From Gnetum montanum (Eukaryota > Streptophyta > Gnetopsida > Gnetales > Gnetaceae): a stretch of DNA of 64,000 nt. This document shows positions 44,426 through 55,607 of the stretch, one piece after another. A program made the position numbers and the translations under genes. Below the pieces are notes generated by a model. The model saw only the letters and a list, made by a program, of their open reading frames with translations. It was not told the origin of the DNA and made no database searches. The stretch's first letter is position 1, and each line of letters opens with the position of its first letter. The stretch is from NCBI GenBank assembly GCA_015680685.1, contig MNCI01020439.1, positions 230-64,229 on the forward strand, written 5' to 3'.

Positions 44426-45701
44426 TGAAACACCCCAAAATTTGAAGGCATGCTTGCTCCACCAAGTCTTTGCAATTTGTGCAGTGTTACGGTAGTTCTT
44501 TAGGAGATGGACGCTCTGATGTTCAGATTGTCCAGTCCGGTAACTTTTCTACCCCAAGTGTTAATAGGCTAAATGGACTCTCCAGCCTACCCACCTGAGT
44601 AGTTCATCTAGCCGATGACGCACTTAGGAGTGGTGCATGGAATTGTTGCCAGTGCTGAGAATGCTCAAAGTGCTTTAGCAAAGTTTTCTAAGTCAAGGAA
44701 TTTTGCTAGGCTACACTACGCTATGTAGTGTAGAAAACTTCAGAATACATTTGTAGGAGTGCAGTGCTATACTATACTATGCCACACAGCGTGGCACAAC
44801 TGACTTCAAGTCCTTCAGCAATGTCTCCTTCTGTCAGAAAGTGACGAACTTGGAAAAAAGCAGGCCATGTTTGCCGCTACGCTATGCTAAGCTACATGGC
44901 ACAGCAAGGCGTAGCAATTCTGTGAAAGTAACAGAAGGAAACTCAAAGGGCAAGATCAGCTAGTTCACAAGCTTCATAGTGCAAAAGGCAAGGTTTGCAG
45001 ATTGACGATGTTTTCTTCAACTAAGGCTAGTAGCTAATGCTATGCTATGTAGTGTAGCATAGCGTAGAAAATATGCAATAAATAGTCAACATGCTTCAAA
45101 GGTTTCCAATGCATGCAGCAGGACATGATGCAAATTTTTTGATTCAAGCTAGTAGCTATACTACACTACGCTGCATAACGTAGCACAGCGTAATAAGATG
45201 CTACACTACACCAAACATGCTATGCTACAAATCATAGAAAAGCATGGTAAGTAGTTACGCTACATCAATGCACTTCACCTAATTGCACCGTTACTCTGAC
45301 AACGCAATTACAACATGGTAGACTTGTAATCACATCATTACAGACTCGCCCAACGATCATGTAGGCACGTGCAGCATAGATAGGTTAGCGCAAGCCCAGG
45401 GCATGTGGTGTCCAAATCGCATCTTTTGCATGCCCTTGGTCCTATAACTACCCCAATGAGAAACGCTCGAAGGGTCTGGTTTTTGGAATTTTTAGTTGGC
45501 TAACAATTTTGTTGGCTGACAAGCAAAAAAGAGTTAGTGCTGTAACCTTGAGCATTGTAAGCTTTTTTTTTTGACATTGTAAATAGTTAGCATTCTCAGT
45601 TGGTATTTTGTTCTGCTCCTTTCTACCACCTTGGTAGCACTTCATGTTGTTAACGCCTAAATCTACATTGTTAATGGTCACCGATGTTTTCGGTCGCTAC
45701 A
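44426..45701 (+). repeat. 5' LTR of Tat-3
   Basis: 1276 bp from TGAAACACCCC (44426) to ...GGTCGCTACA (45701), related to but shorter than the Tat-1 LTR. TATA-like TATAACTA at 45443-45450. U3 palindromes at 44700-45240 (for example GCTATGCTATGTAGTGTAGC). Confidence 0.87.
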
Positions 45702-45707
45702 GTTTTC

Positions 45708-45726
45708 TGGTGCTAGAAGGAGGGCC
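45708..45726 (+). other. Primer binding site of Tat-3
   Basis: TGGTGCTAGAAGGAGGGCC after a 6-nt spacer GTTTTC, identical to the Tat-1 site. Confidence 0.8.
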
Positions 45727-46155
45727 TTTGGTGCCCTTTCCACGTGTCATGGTAGTCCTGTAAGCCTTCTGCACCCTAATATGAATTAGCATAAATTTGA
45801 CACCCATCTGTGATTTTTTATACGTCGTGTGGTGCAGATTGGTCACCTCGATGGTTTCTTGGGAACCCTACAGGACATAAAGCCTCTAGTCGCCAACTGA
45901 CTTGCCTATCTTATGGTAGTCTTGCATGCATTCTATACCCTATCGCACACTAGCATAAACGTGACACCATTTTGCGATTGTTTACGCATCGTGTGGTACA
46001 GATTGGTTGCCTTGACGGTTCCTTTGGATCCCGGCAAGACATAAAGCCTTTTTGATTGCTTTCCAATTTCTTTGCTCTTCTCCTTCGCAAAACTGCTTGG
46101 CTTTCCAATCTCATTAGTCTTTTTCCTATTTGCAAAACTTTTTAGCTTAGTAAAA
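45727..46155 (+). other. 5' leader of Tat-3 with two leader-repeat units
   Basis: About 430 bases with two units of the leader repeat (near 45825-45895 and 45965-46050), each with CGTGTGGTRCAGATTGGT and ACATAAAGCC. Same family as the four units in Tat-1. Confidence 0.6.
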
Positions 46156-48226
46156 ATGACTTCTGCAACTACTGCTACTAATACCTTCAACATTGAGATT
46201 CCTATCATGGTTCAAGACATCATAGGTGCTAAACAACCGTTGAACCTAATGCTGGAAACACATCGATCCCTCAAGATCCAAAATCAAGGACTTGAGGGCT
46301 TGGCCTAGCAACATGAGTGCTATAACTTCCTCTGTGCAAAGGTTCAGGCAAACCTACTTTTGGATGTACATGAATTCTAAGGCAAACGTAGCTTTGAGTT
46401 CACTAACTGCAATGGGAAGGAGTTTTTTCCCACTCCCAGTGCTTCCATACCTTTGACACAGATAAATCAAAGGCTTCTAGACCAGCTAATCCAGTTGGCT
46501 AGGCTTAGGGAGCAATAGGACACAGCGTCTAACCAGGATGACACCTTCCAGGATGGATAGAAGGAACTCGATTTCCAATCCGATGAGGGAGGTCAAACCA
46601 ACCCCATTCTTGTCCCTCCTAACCCATCCTTCTGGGCCAATCCGTTATCTATTACCGCTCCCTTTATGATCATGCCTATGCTCCCGCAACCTACAATCAC
46701 AACTGCAATGGGTAGCCATGTTACCTTCTTGACGTGTCAACGCCCTTATTCCCTTCTTTCATTTGCAGCAACTATGCCTCTGCAAACTATTCATCAGCCC
46801 ATTCCTGTAGCACATCACATACCAATCATGGCTACCCTATCACATGTTCATACTATACCTACTTCACAGTCATATGAAACTTCTGTTTTCATCCCTACGT
46901 TCACGTCTGTTCCACCCACCGCAGCGGGCCCAGGTCCATCCACATGGTAGACCCCATTTTCTTCTTTGCCTATTCCACAATATTCGTAGATGTCTCATTA
47001 TGTTCACCATCAGAACTACCAAACCCTGCAAATGGTACAATCCAACACGGGGTTATGGTCTATGTTGTCAGCAACACAAGTGGTCTATCATGTGGCCCAA
47101 CCCGTTGTTGCTACTTCAACAGCACCACCTACCAAGTGGTGGACAACGAAAGCAGCACCATTCGCAAGGGCTATTCCAATGGTACCATAGATGGATCACA
47201 CCCCCAACCCTACCATTCCATAGATGTGAACTTCCTTGGCAGTTTCCCAATTATCCACAATGTTGCAGGGTTGGGACCAAGCATTCCAACTCATCCAAAC
47301 CCTCACTGAAGAAATAAAAAGCCTCAAAGCTATTGGATCTGATACGATACAAGTCATGGACTTTTACCAAGATGACCCTATCAGCCCTGCAATCCCTACT
47401 CTAATGTTATCCCCAGGGATGTCCCTCCCCCACTTCACAAAGTACGATGGGGAAGGAGATCCTAATGCACATCTTGTTACCTTTAGGTCTTAATCCCTTC
47501 TATTGCAAAAATGGTCACACATGATCATTCGTGTATTTTCTATGTCCTTAACTATAAGGGCTTTAAATTGGTACTATGCACTGTCATGCTCATATATTTC
47601 AACTCTGGAAGAGCTTTTGACCCAATTCGTGATGTGCTTAAAGTATAACTTGAAGGAGGAAACCACATTGGACCAGTTGATGAGCATGAAGCAAGACCCT
47701 TTGGAACCAGTCCAGAAATTCATCGAGCGATGGGGCACAACCCTTAACGAAATCCGCGAGCCCATCGCGGACGCCCACTTGCTAGCCATCTTTAAGGGTG
47801 CAGTGAATGACTTTATCAAGTCCAAATTATACTACCTCACCCCTCACACTCTTAGTCAAGCCTTCGCTCAGACTAAGAGTATACAGGATGAATCCGAGGA
47901 AAGCACAGACCTAGCCTACATTGCCGACAAAAGCACCTTCACAAAGAAGGACAAGGGTAAGGCCCGAACAACCACAGTGGCCACTGTGACGATCGAGGCC
48001 AAGCACAAACCTAGTAACAATGGTAACAAGAACAATATGAAATTGGCTATATCTGCAGCTAACCCCTTGCCGAAGTAGGGCAATGTGCCGCAACCTCCAG
48101 CGCCTGCACCTGAGACATCTGTGCAACTCAAACCGAACTTTGAGCGTAAAGATCATTCAAAGTACACTCCACTACCTCTCAAGCCTTCAAAACTTCTGAA
48201 GAAGCTATTGGTAGTGGGGCACATCC
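46156..48226 (+). pseudogene. Tat-3 gag, cut by the Tat-4 insertion
   Basis: ATG at 46156 (MTSATTATNTFNIEIP). One largely continuous frame with stops: N-terminal region, Pro/Thr-rich linker (46666-47190), DQAFQLIQTLTEEIKSLKA (about 47270), capsid-like core with KYDGEGDPNAHLVTFRS and DPLEPVQKFIERW (47503-48060), then ERKDHSKYTPLP and LLKKLLVVGHI. The frame is lost at 48226, where Tat-4 LTR sequence starts (others continue GYIQ). It lies closest to Tat-1 gag. It keeps sense codons (YNLK, LSQAF) where Tat-1 and Tat-2 share stops. Confidence 0.85.
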
Positions 48227-50319
48227 TATACTATCTAAAATCATCGGCGTAAGGCTGGAGAAAAAATGAACACCGAATGATCTTCGGAGAGGTACAGCTG
48301 ACCGTGCCTTCGCGTGAGGGCAAGCTGGAAAAATGAAGGTAGAGTGCCTTGGATGGTCTACACGCAAATCAACCAAGGACTTCCCTGAGTGTAAGCTATA
48401 GCTTGCACTAGGGTTATCATAACAAACATAACACGAATATGTAAACGGAGTGTAGATTTAACGTAAGAATAGACCAAAATGATGCAAATGTAAAACAATG
48501 AACCAAAATAATGTAAACAACGCAATAAACCAGAATAATGTAAATAGTGCAATGGAAGGAAAAGGACGATATTGTATTGAATTAGAGAATAAAGTGCACC
48601 AGTCAAAATGTAGCTGCATGTGAAAATGGAAGGTCAAGTGTCAAGCCCGGAGATGAAGGATGAAGGATGAAGCGTTTGCGGATGCTCAAGTGCTAGGTAT
48701 TACATGCACTCCAGCGTCTAGGGTTGCCAATCAATGCTCTTTAGGTCATCTTTTTTGCAAAATTTCCAACCCCATTTATGTCAATGAATATGGTATTTAT
48801 ACCTTTTTCTAGGCTTGGGAGTGGGATTTATGAATGAGATCAATGGCTGTGAAATGAGAGAAAAATGGATTGTGTGACAGGTGTACATGGGCAGACTACG
48901 TTCTGGACTGGATGCATTGTATCTTACAATGGGTATTGATTTACATTACGCTCATGCATATAATTTGAACTGTAAGAGCTTGACAAGATCACATATGTTG
49001 CAAATTTTCAATAAAATAATAGTGTACAATAAGAGATCTTCATTCTGGCTCGCTTCGAACTTCCCGATCCATGAACTAGTTGCTGCAGGATGCCAACATG
49101 AGTGATCCTATGGCTATTCAAGATTCTTTTGCTTCATCAAGTCTACTAGCATGAGTTGATCTTGTCCTGGTGTGCCCTCGACATGTGTCTAAAGTGATCT
49201 AGGCTAGTTTTGGCAGCTCATGCTGTCAGCATGACTTGGGCGTGTGCTGGGCATGAGAAAGATGGAATGGTTCATTTCACATCAAATTTTGATTTTTGAG
49301 ACTTGTCTTTTGAGTGTAACTACTGCCTGCCCTTGGGGGTAACTTGCATGCTAAGTCTAAGCCTGTTTGTGCCTTGATTTAGGTCATTTTGGAAATTCAC
49401 GTTGGGCTCATGCTGTCAGCATGACCCCAACGTGACCTGGACATGACCAACTGAAGGTGACACATGTTGAGTTGAATTTGGCCACTGATGCCTAGTCTTT
49501 GAAGTGCAACTACTACGTGCTCTCGAGGATGGCCTGGATGCTAAATTTGAGTCTGTTCTTGTGTTGATTTGAGCCACTTTTAATAGGTCATGTTGGACTC
49601 ACGCTGTCAGCATGACCTTAGTGTGATCAAAGCGTGACCAAGCTAAAATGCCATGTTTCATGCCTGAATTTTGATTTTCTAGAGCTTGTGAATGAGTAGA
49701 AATATTACCTATCCTTGGGGGTTCAGTCGATGTTGAAAATTATGCTTGGGATTTCTTGATTTGACCTATTTTTATTTGGTCACATTTGGCTCACGCTGTC
49801 AACAAGACCCGAGCGTGAGTAAACAAATCTTATGATTTTGTGCTTAATTTATGAGGTTCTGGAGGTTGGGAGCTGCAATGAACATTAGTAAAACTCGAGG
49901 GGAGTCTGCGTGCCTGAATTTAGACTATTTGGACTTGGTTTCAAGGCTCTAAAAATTGGTCATGCTGTAGTCACGTCGTACTCAAGCTGGGCAGCGTGAC
50001 CTCAGTGTGACCTAAGCGTGAGTAGCACTATTTGTGTGATTCTAACTTGAAATCTTGGATTCTGGATTCTAAAAATTGGAACAATCATCAGTGGGCCCCA
50101 AGGGGGCCTTACCTATTCAAATTAGGACTATTTTAACTCAACTTGTAAGCTCTGAAAGTTTCACATGCTGAGGGAAAGCTAGCTCGACAACATGAGCAAG
50201 CTAGCTTGAACAAGATGGATTGAGTTCCATGCCTTAGTCAAGTTTTTCCTCCTAAATGCTGAAAGGGGCTTGAGTTGTTCTTGTTTCAAAGTGTTGAGCT
50301 GAAATTCTGTGGTGTTTCA
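48227..50319 (-). repeat. 3' LTR of Tat-4, with 190-bp U3 repeats
   Basis: About 2.09 kb. The right edge is 50319 (element-sense TGAAACACC, next to the PPT). The left edge, about 48227, is set by alignment of TATACTATCTAAAATCATCGG with the Tat-2 LTR end and by the break in Tat-3 gag. TATA box reverse complement at 48794-48801. U3 has five diverged repeats of about 190 bp (anchors near 49215, 49405, 49595, 49788, 49979), each around CATGCTGTCAGCATG or a variant, a 7+1+7 perfect palindrome in the best copies. Confidence 0.82.
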
Positions 50320-50335
50320 TTGGCCCCTCTTTGTG
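50320..50335 (-). other. Polypurine tract of Tat-4
   Basis: The minus strand reads CACAAAGAGGGGCCAA directly before TGAAACACC. Confidence 0.75.
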
Positions 50336-51235
50336 GACGTCTAGAGGGATCCACCTGAGAGGCATCAAAAAAGAAGTACAAAACACCATGATTGACCTGG
50401 CACTAAGCATCGTCCGTTGGCCCCTAGCTAAATGTGATCGCACCGTGTTCAAAAGTATATTGGATTGAGGAAAATTTAGTTTAAGGAAAGAAGGCAATGA
50501 CTCATAGGATTAGGGATTGGTTGAAGGGTGTCATTGTTTGAACTATGTGAGAGAAATGCTCTCATGTGAACAAGCTATTTTTTTGGTCCTTGTCAATAGC
50601 CAATATATAGCAGACTCGGAACCAAGACATAGGAGGTGTGTTCTTTGGAGAAACGGGACCCTTGTGTTGTGTTTAAGGGAGCCCGTTGTAAACAGCCAAA
50701 GCCATGCAATGATGTGCAACATGATCATTTGAGACATGAGTGTTTTTCCAAGACAATTACCTTCTTGCCTAGGGCTTGTATGAGAAGAACCAATGGTCTT
50801 TAGTCTATGATGTGAACAGGGTCATGGAGACCTTTTCTGGGGATTTTTCTCTTTGACTTTTTTATTCTATTTTTCTGTTTTCTTTGTTTTTCTTTTCTTT
50901 TTTGTTGTCTTTTTTTTTCTTTTATTTTTATTTTTATTTTTGGTCTTTTGAAAGAACCTAATTTTTATGCCTTGCTCAGATTTGAGCGCTTGCAACTACT
51001 TAGAGGATTACAGTATGCGATAATGTATCAAGGGATTTGGGGGAGTAGAATGTATACAAGGGAAGTAATTAAATAAGATAAATAGGACATGATGGGGAAT
51101 AGCGAATGTCCTAGGACATAACTAGCAATAGTTCCATCAAGATCTATGTGACCGATCATGCAGCAAGTTTTTGGTGAGCACATACAGCCGATTGCAGCAA
51201 CATGTCTTTTCAAACAACATCATATTGTTGATGAT
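50336..51235 (-). other. 3' untranslated region of Tat-4 with a T-rich tract
   Basis: No recognised gene. Positions about 50868-50945 are almost pure T with scattered C/A/G (A-rich in element sense). Small open frames on both strands (for example 50252-50497, 50517-50732) have no domain and no counterparts. Confidence 0.5.
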
Positions 51236-51237
51236 GT

Positions 51238-51545
51238 CACTAGTTTGTAGTCTTGGCGGACTATTATGGATTAGTTTAATGTCATAATCCTTTGGACGTT
51301 GTTAGTTTATCGTCATAGTGGATGGTGCAGTGCTAGTTTAGAGTCATGGCAGACTATGAAGAGGCAAGCTAGTTTATAGTCTTAGTGGACTCTGGTGGAC
51401 AAGCGTGGAAATTTAGTGTCATGCTGGACATAACTATGTGGTGTCAATTTACTGTCATGACACTAGGACATTCTATGATGCTAGTTTTAATTCATAGCTC
51501 TAGGACTATTCTATGGTATTAGTTTTAGGTCATGATGCCAGGATC
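51238..51545. repeat. Interspersed 22-nt motif repeats, Tat-4 3' UTR
   Basis: About eight copies of the motif (for example TAGTTTGTAGTCTTGGCGGAC near 51241, GCTAGTTTATAGTCTTAGTGGAC near 51369), all plus orientation, just after the integrase stop region near 51560-51575. Confidence 0.78.
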
Positions 51546-51559
51546 GAGACATACCTTGA

Positions 51560-52740
51560 GCTCATCAGACAGAATGGTTTTAGGTACACATGATTTGTAG
51601 GATTGGCGAACTCGTTTCCATCCATGTTGGTGAGTTTGAATGCCCCATTATCATATGCTTTGGCAACTAAGGTCCTTCCTAGTTAGCTGAGAATTTATTT
51701 GAGTGTTCGCAGACCACCTTGAGAACTAGGTCACCTTCCTTAATTGGCTGCTTATGTGGATCGTGTTGATGACATCACCGTTGTAGTTTCTGGTACCATT
51801 TGATTTGATCAAGCGCTCATGCCTTTTCTTCTTCCACCGAGTCAAGGTCCATAATGCGTAGCTCATTATTCTATCCTTCATCGAGGAGGCTATAGAGCAT
51901 TATCTGCAATGAGGGAACCTATAACTCCAAAGGTAACACAACTTTAGACCCATATATAAGGCTATATGGTGTCTTACCTATGGACGTTCGATGCGTTGTT
52001 CAGTATGCCCATAATGCATAGATTAACTGCTTATGCCATTGTCTCTTTCTTTGATTCAACATCTTTTTGAGCACCATGATGATCATTTTATGCATAGACT
52101 CTACTTGACCATTTCTCTATGGGTAGTATGGTGATGAAAATGATTGTTTAGTACCTAGGATTTCATCGAAGCTTTTAGTATCCGTACTGCTGAACTGTGG
52201 TTCATTATCGGTAACTATAGTCATTGGTATACCAAAGCGGGTAACGATGTTTTCTAATATAAAATTGCAAACATTTTTAGATGTGTTTTTCCTTAGGGGA
52301 ATATCTTCTATCCATTTTTTAAAATATTCGGTTGCAGTGATGATGAAACTATGTCCTGTTGAAGATGCTGGTGTTATCGGCCCAATGATGTCTAATCCCC
52401 ATTTTTGGAATGGCCATGTGATTTGTGCATTATGCAACTCATTAGGTGGTATGTGTATTAGGTTACCATGCCTTTAGAAAATGTTACATTTCCTCACCCT
52501 GGAGAAAAAATCGTACTCCATGTGTGGCTAGTAATAGCCCAAACTTCTAATTTTCATTGCCATTGCTTTGGGTGCTATATGCCCTTTGCAAAGTACTTCA
52601 TGAACCTGTTCCACAATTGTTTGACCATCGATGCTATTAGCACACACTAACAAAATACCTTCATAGGATCTGCGACATAATGTGTCTCCTATTAATGCAT
52701 ATTTCCAAGAGAATTTTCGCACTACGTCCTTTTGAGCACT
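51560..52740 (-). pseudogene. Tat-4 integrase
   Basis: The zinc-finger region about 52480-52740 is damaged (HEVLCKGHIAPKAMAMKIRSLGYY at its start). The core at 52117-52437 has KWGLDIIGPITPASS (first Asp), HSFIITATEYFKKWIEDIPL, VTDNEPQFSS (second Asp) and SPYYP, then a stop and NGQVESMHK (catalytic Glu region). C-terminal scraps near 51560-51700 have KAYDNGAFKLTNMDGN and HVYLKPFCL. Several stops after the core. Confidence 0.85.
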
Positions 52741-52849
52741 CATCAGATGTTGTGGTGGTTCGCCTTGTAGAAGGTACTCTTTTATGTCATCATACCATTC
52801 TATCGCTTTTGTAGTACTGATAGATGCTATGGGTATTTCATCAAGACCA

Positions 52850-53290
52850 TCGGTTATGGGTTTGGTACAATTTGTTATGGAACTAGGTAACGTATGAAAC
52901 ATCTCAGGTGTCACATTTAAGGCTAGTGTAGCAAGTGCATCGACGATCGTATTTTCATTCCTAGGAATATGTTGCACATCTACATTGATAAGTTCTTTTA
53001 GCAAGTGTTTAGTTAGGTCATAGTATGGCTGTAAATGAGAATCCTTGCATGTGTAAACTTCTATAAATGGATTGATTACTAACTGTAAGTCACCTCGAAC
53101 TACAAGACATGTGATTCCCACAGTTAGTGCTGATATAAGACCTCTAAGAAGACTTTTGTACTCTACCATGTTGTTGGTACAAAGGAATGTTAGTCAATAG
53201 GAAAAGGGCCAAATTTCTCCAGAGGGATACGTTATGATTGCTGCAGCACTTCCTCCTTGGGAGGTTAATGCTCCATTTAACTACAGGATT
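52850..53290 (-). pseudogene. Tat-4 second (archaeal-type) RNase H
   Basis: The open stretch 52528-53169 begins MVEYKSLLRGL and runs through CLVVRGDLQLVINPF, YYDLTKHLLKEL and VQHIPRNENTIVDALATLALN. Upstream scraps ALTSQGGSAAAIITYPSGEIWP and CTNN complete the fold. The RGDxQLVxN and NxxxDALA landmarks are those of the extra RNase H of Tat elements. This is the best preserved copy of this domain in the window. Confidence 0.85.
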
Positions 53291-53399
53291 GCATTGTAGT
53301 TATCGAGCATTATGTCTATGCTGTTAATATTCTCGTCAGGGTATTTGGGGTTGATTGTCACTTGATCTTTTGTCGGTCATGTGGTTAACTGATTGGCTA

Positions 53400-55044
53400 T
53401 TGCTTGACCCTTAGTGGAGGATTGAGCAAAATAGCATAGGTCAAACTCTACAATCATCACTTTCCATTTAGCTATCCTACTTGATTCATAGATGTTGTTA
53501 GTGATAGCTCAAAGCACATTATCTTTGCAAATGATATAGACTTGGTTACGGAAGAGATAATGTCACCACCTTTTTAAGGAAAAGACCAAGGCAAGACATG
53601 ATATCTCCATGTTGTTGTATCATTTTTCGTAGGCAATTAAGGCATGGCTTAAATAGTAAACGAGGATCTCGGCTCCATCTTCTCATTTATAGCAAAGCAT
53701 GGACACAATAGATGAATCAGATGTGATGAGGTAGATGTAAAAAGGTTTCTCACTTTGCGGGGGATGGACTATTGGCAGTTGAGCCAACTCCATTTTATGT
53801 TTTCAAATGCTTCTTGGAACTATTGAGTCCATTGAAAATGGACATTCTTTCACAGTAAATGTTGCATGGGTTTCAACTTGTCTGTCAGTTTTGCAATAAA
53901 ACATCTGATGAATTGTAGTCTACCTTGCAAGCCGCGTAGTTCGGTAAGGTTCTTAGGTGGTTGCATGCTAGTTATTGCTTTAACCTTATCGGGGTCTACT
54001 CATATCCCTATTTCTAAGATTATGAAGCCAAGAATTTTTCCTGTTTTAATTCCAAAGACACATTTCTTTGGGTTAAGTCTAAGGTCATATTTGAGACAAC
54101 ATTTGAGTACCAAGTATAGGTGCTTCACATGTTGCTCGGTTGTTTTGGACTTGACTGCGATGTCTTCTACATAATCATTGAGAGAATCAAGAATATAATC
54201 ACTAAATATATATGTCATTGCTCATTGATATGTAGCACCTACATTTTTGAGACCAAATGGCATCATTGTATAACAGAACATGCCCCAAGGTGTCATGAAA
54301 GTTATCTTGAGTTGGTGTTCTAGGTTGATCCTGATTTGGTTGTATCCTAAGAATCCTTCCATAAAGGATAAAAATGCATGTCCAGTAGTTGATTCAATGA
54401 GTTAATCGATACTGGGTAGTAGGAATTCATCCTTTATAGTGGCTATGTTGAGGTCATAGAAGTCAATGCATATGCGAATGCTGACGTTCTTCTTGGGAAC
54501 TACAACAATGTTGGACACCCATTCGACATAGTCAACAGCTCGGATGAAACCAGCTTGGTAGAGCTTCATGATTTCATCATGAACTGCCAACGCTACTTCA
54601 AGTTTAACCTTCGGTGATTTTTACTTTACTGGTCTAAGTTTTTCATTGAGGATGATGTTATGCTAGATGATTCAAGGGTCCAGTCTTGGCATATCAGTAT
54701 ACGACCAAGAAAATGTTTTGATGTTGTTCTTAAGAACTTTTGTAATTTCATTGGAAAGTTGTGGATTTAGGAGAGTACTTAGTTTTAATGTTTTAATTTC
54801 ATCACTAGACATAGTGATGGGGACTTCGATGAGGGGATCTTCAATGATGTTGTTAGCTTTCAAGTCCAAAGTTTTAGTCATATCCTTGGGGCTATCTGAT
54901 GTTTCTTGAGTGGATGCCACAAAATTAGCATAAGTAGATGAGTCTAGATCTAAGGATTCTAGATTAATCGCTCCTTTTATGGCTCTATGAGGTCCATTGA
55001 TAGACAACGTTGAAAAGAGGTTCTTGCTGTCCATATGCTTGTTC
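53400..55044 (-). pseudogene. Tat-4 reverse transcriptase and first RNase H
   Basis: ATG at 55034 (MDSKNLFSTLSING), 10 nt after a conserved AG. LINPQLSNEI-type N-terminal region (54672-55034), DYVEWVSNIVVVPKK and IRICIDFYDLNIATIKDEF (54402-54590). The active site is read as NDYVEDIAVKS near 54160, so the catalytic YVDD is YVED. KYDLRLNPKKCVF follows. RNase H about 53400-53760 has YYLSHALIAYEK and LALVFSLKRW, broken by stops. Confidence 0.88.
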
Positions 55045-55060
55045 CTGCCAATTTAAACTA
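55045..55060 (-). other. Conserved 3' splice site before pol ATG, Tat-4
   Basis: The minus strand reads AGTTTAAATTGGCAG|GAAC, with the AG at 55046-55045. Aligned with the acceptors in Tat-1 and Tat-2. Confidence 0.62.
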
Positions 55061-55184
55061 GGAGCATCGTGAGCGAGATTGTCTGATGGGGGAATTGCTA
55101 TATAAACTAGCTTTGTGTAATTAATTTACATCTTGATGAAACCATTACATGAAAGAGTAGTTTAACTTCATACATGGATGCATG

Positions 55185-55250
55185 GTAGTTTTAGGCCTTA
55201 CCGAGCCGTATGGCAGTTTTAGGCCGTACCGAGCCATATGGCATAAATAT
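55185..55250. repeat. Interspersed 22-nt motif, two copies between RT and antisense gene, Tat-4
   Basis: GTAGTTTTAGGCCTTACCGAGCC near 55187 and GGCAGTTTTAGGCCGTACCGAGCC near 55211, plus orientation, tandem at about 25 nt. An (AAT)n microsatellite lies at 55400-55418. Confidence 0.72.
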
Positions 55251-55607
55251 TCCATGTGAATACTAATGTTGTAATTTTTTCATAATTTTTGAATTTTTTA
55301 GTTCTCATACTTTGTTTTGTCTTTAATGCTTAGGCATTAAAGCATAAAAATGAACAGAAGAAGCTATCTTGATAGCATGAAAATGAAGACAATGTAGGAA
55401 ATAATAATAATAATAATAACATAAAGCATCCAATGAGAAAAACACAATGTAGCCACGTGGAATAAGTTGAACCAGGGTGAAAGGGGAATGAAAAGTTTGA
55501 ACCATGATTTAGCATCAGAGCGTGAGTAACTAGGTGTATAGCACAGCGTGAGTTACAAGGCAGGGTGTGGAGCAAGAGCAGCAAGAATTCAAGGCAGTGT
55601 AAGCACG

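Larger units (their letters stand above)
44426..48226 (+). mobile_element. Tat-3: 5' part of a plus-strand Tat element, interrupted by Tat-4
   Basis: LTR, PBS, leader and gag are visible in order. The remainder (gag end, PR, pol, 3' LTR) should lie beyond the right side of Tat-4, outside the window. It is head-to-head with Tat-1 across a 556-bp spacer. Confidence 0.8.

Noticed and set aside
50868-50945. T-rich tract as a poly(A) tail of a retrogene
   Set aside because: It lies within the Tat-4 3' UTR in consistent element context with no adjacent coding insert or target duplication; most likely simple-sequence expansion.
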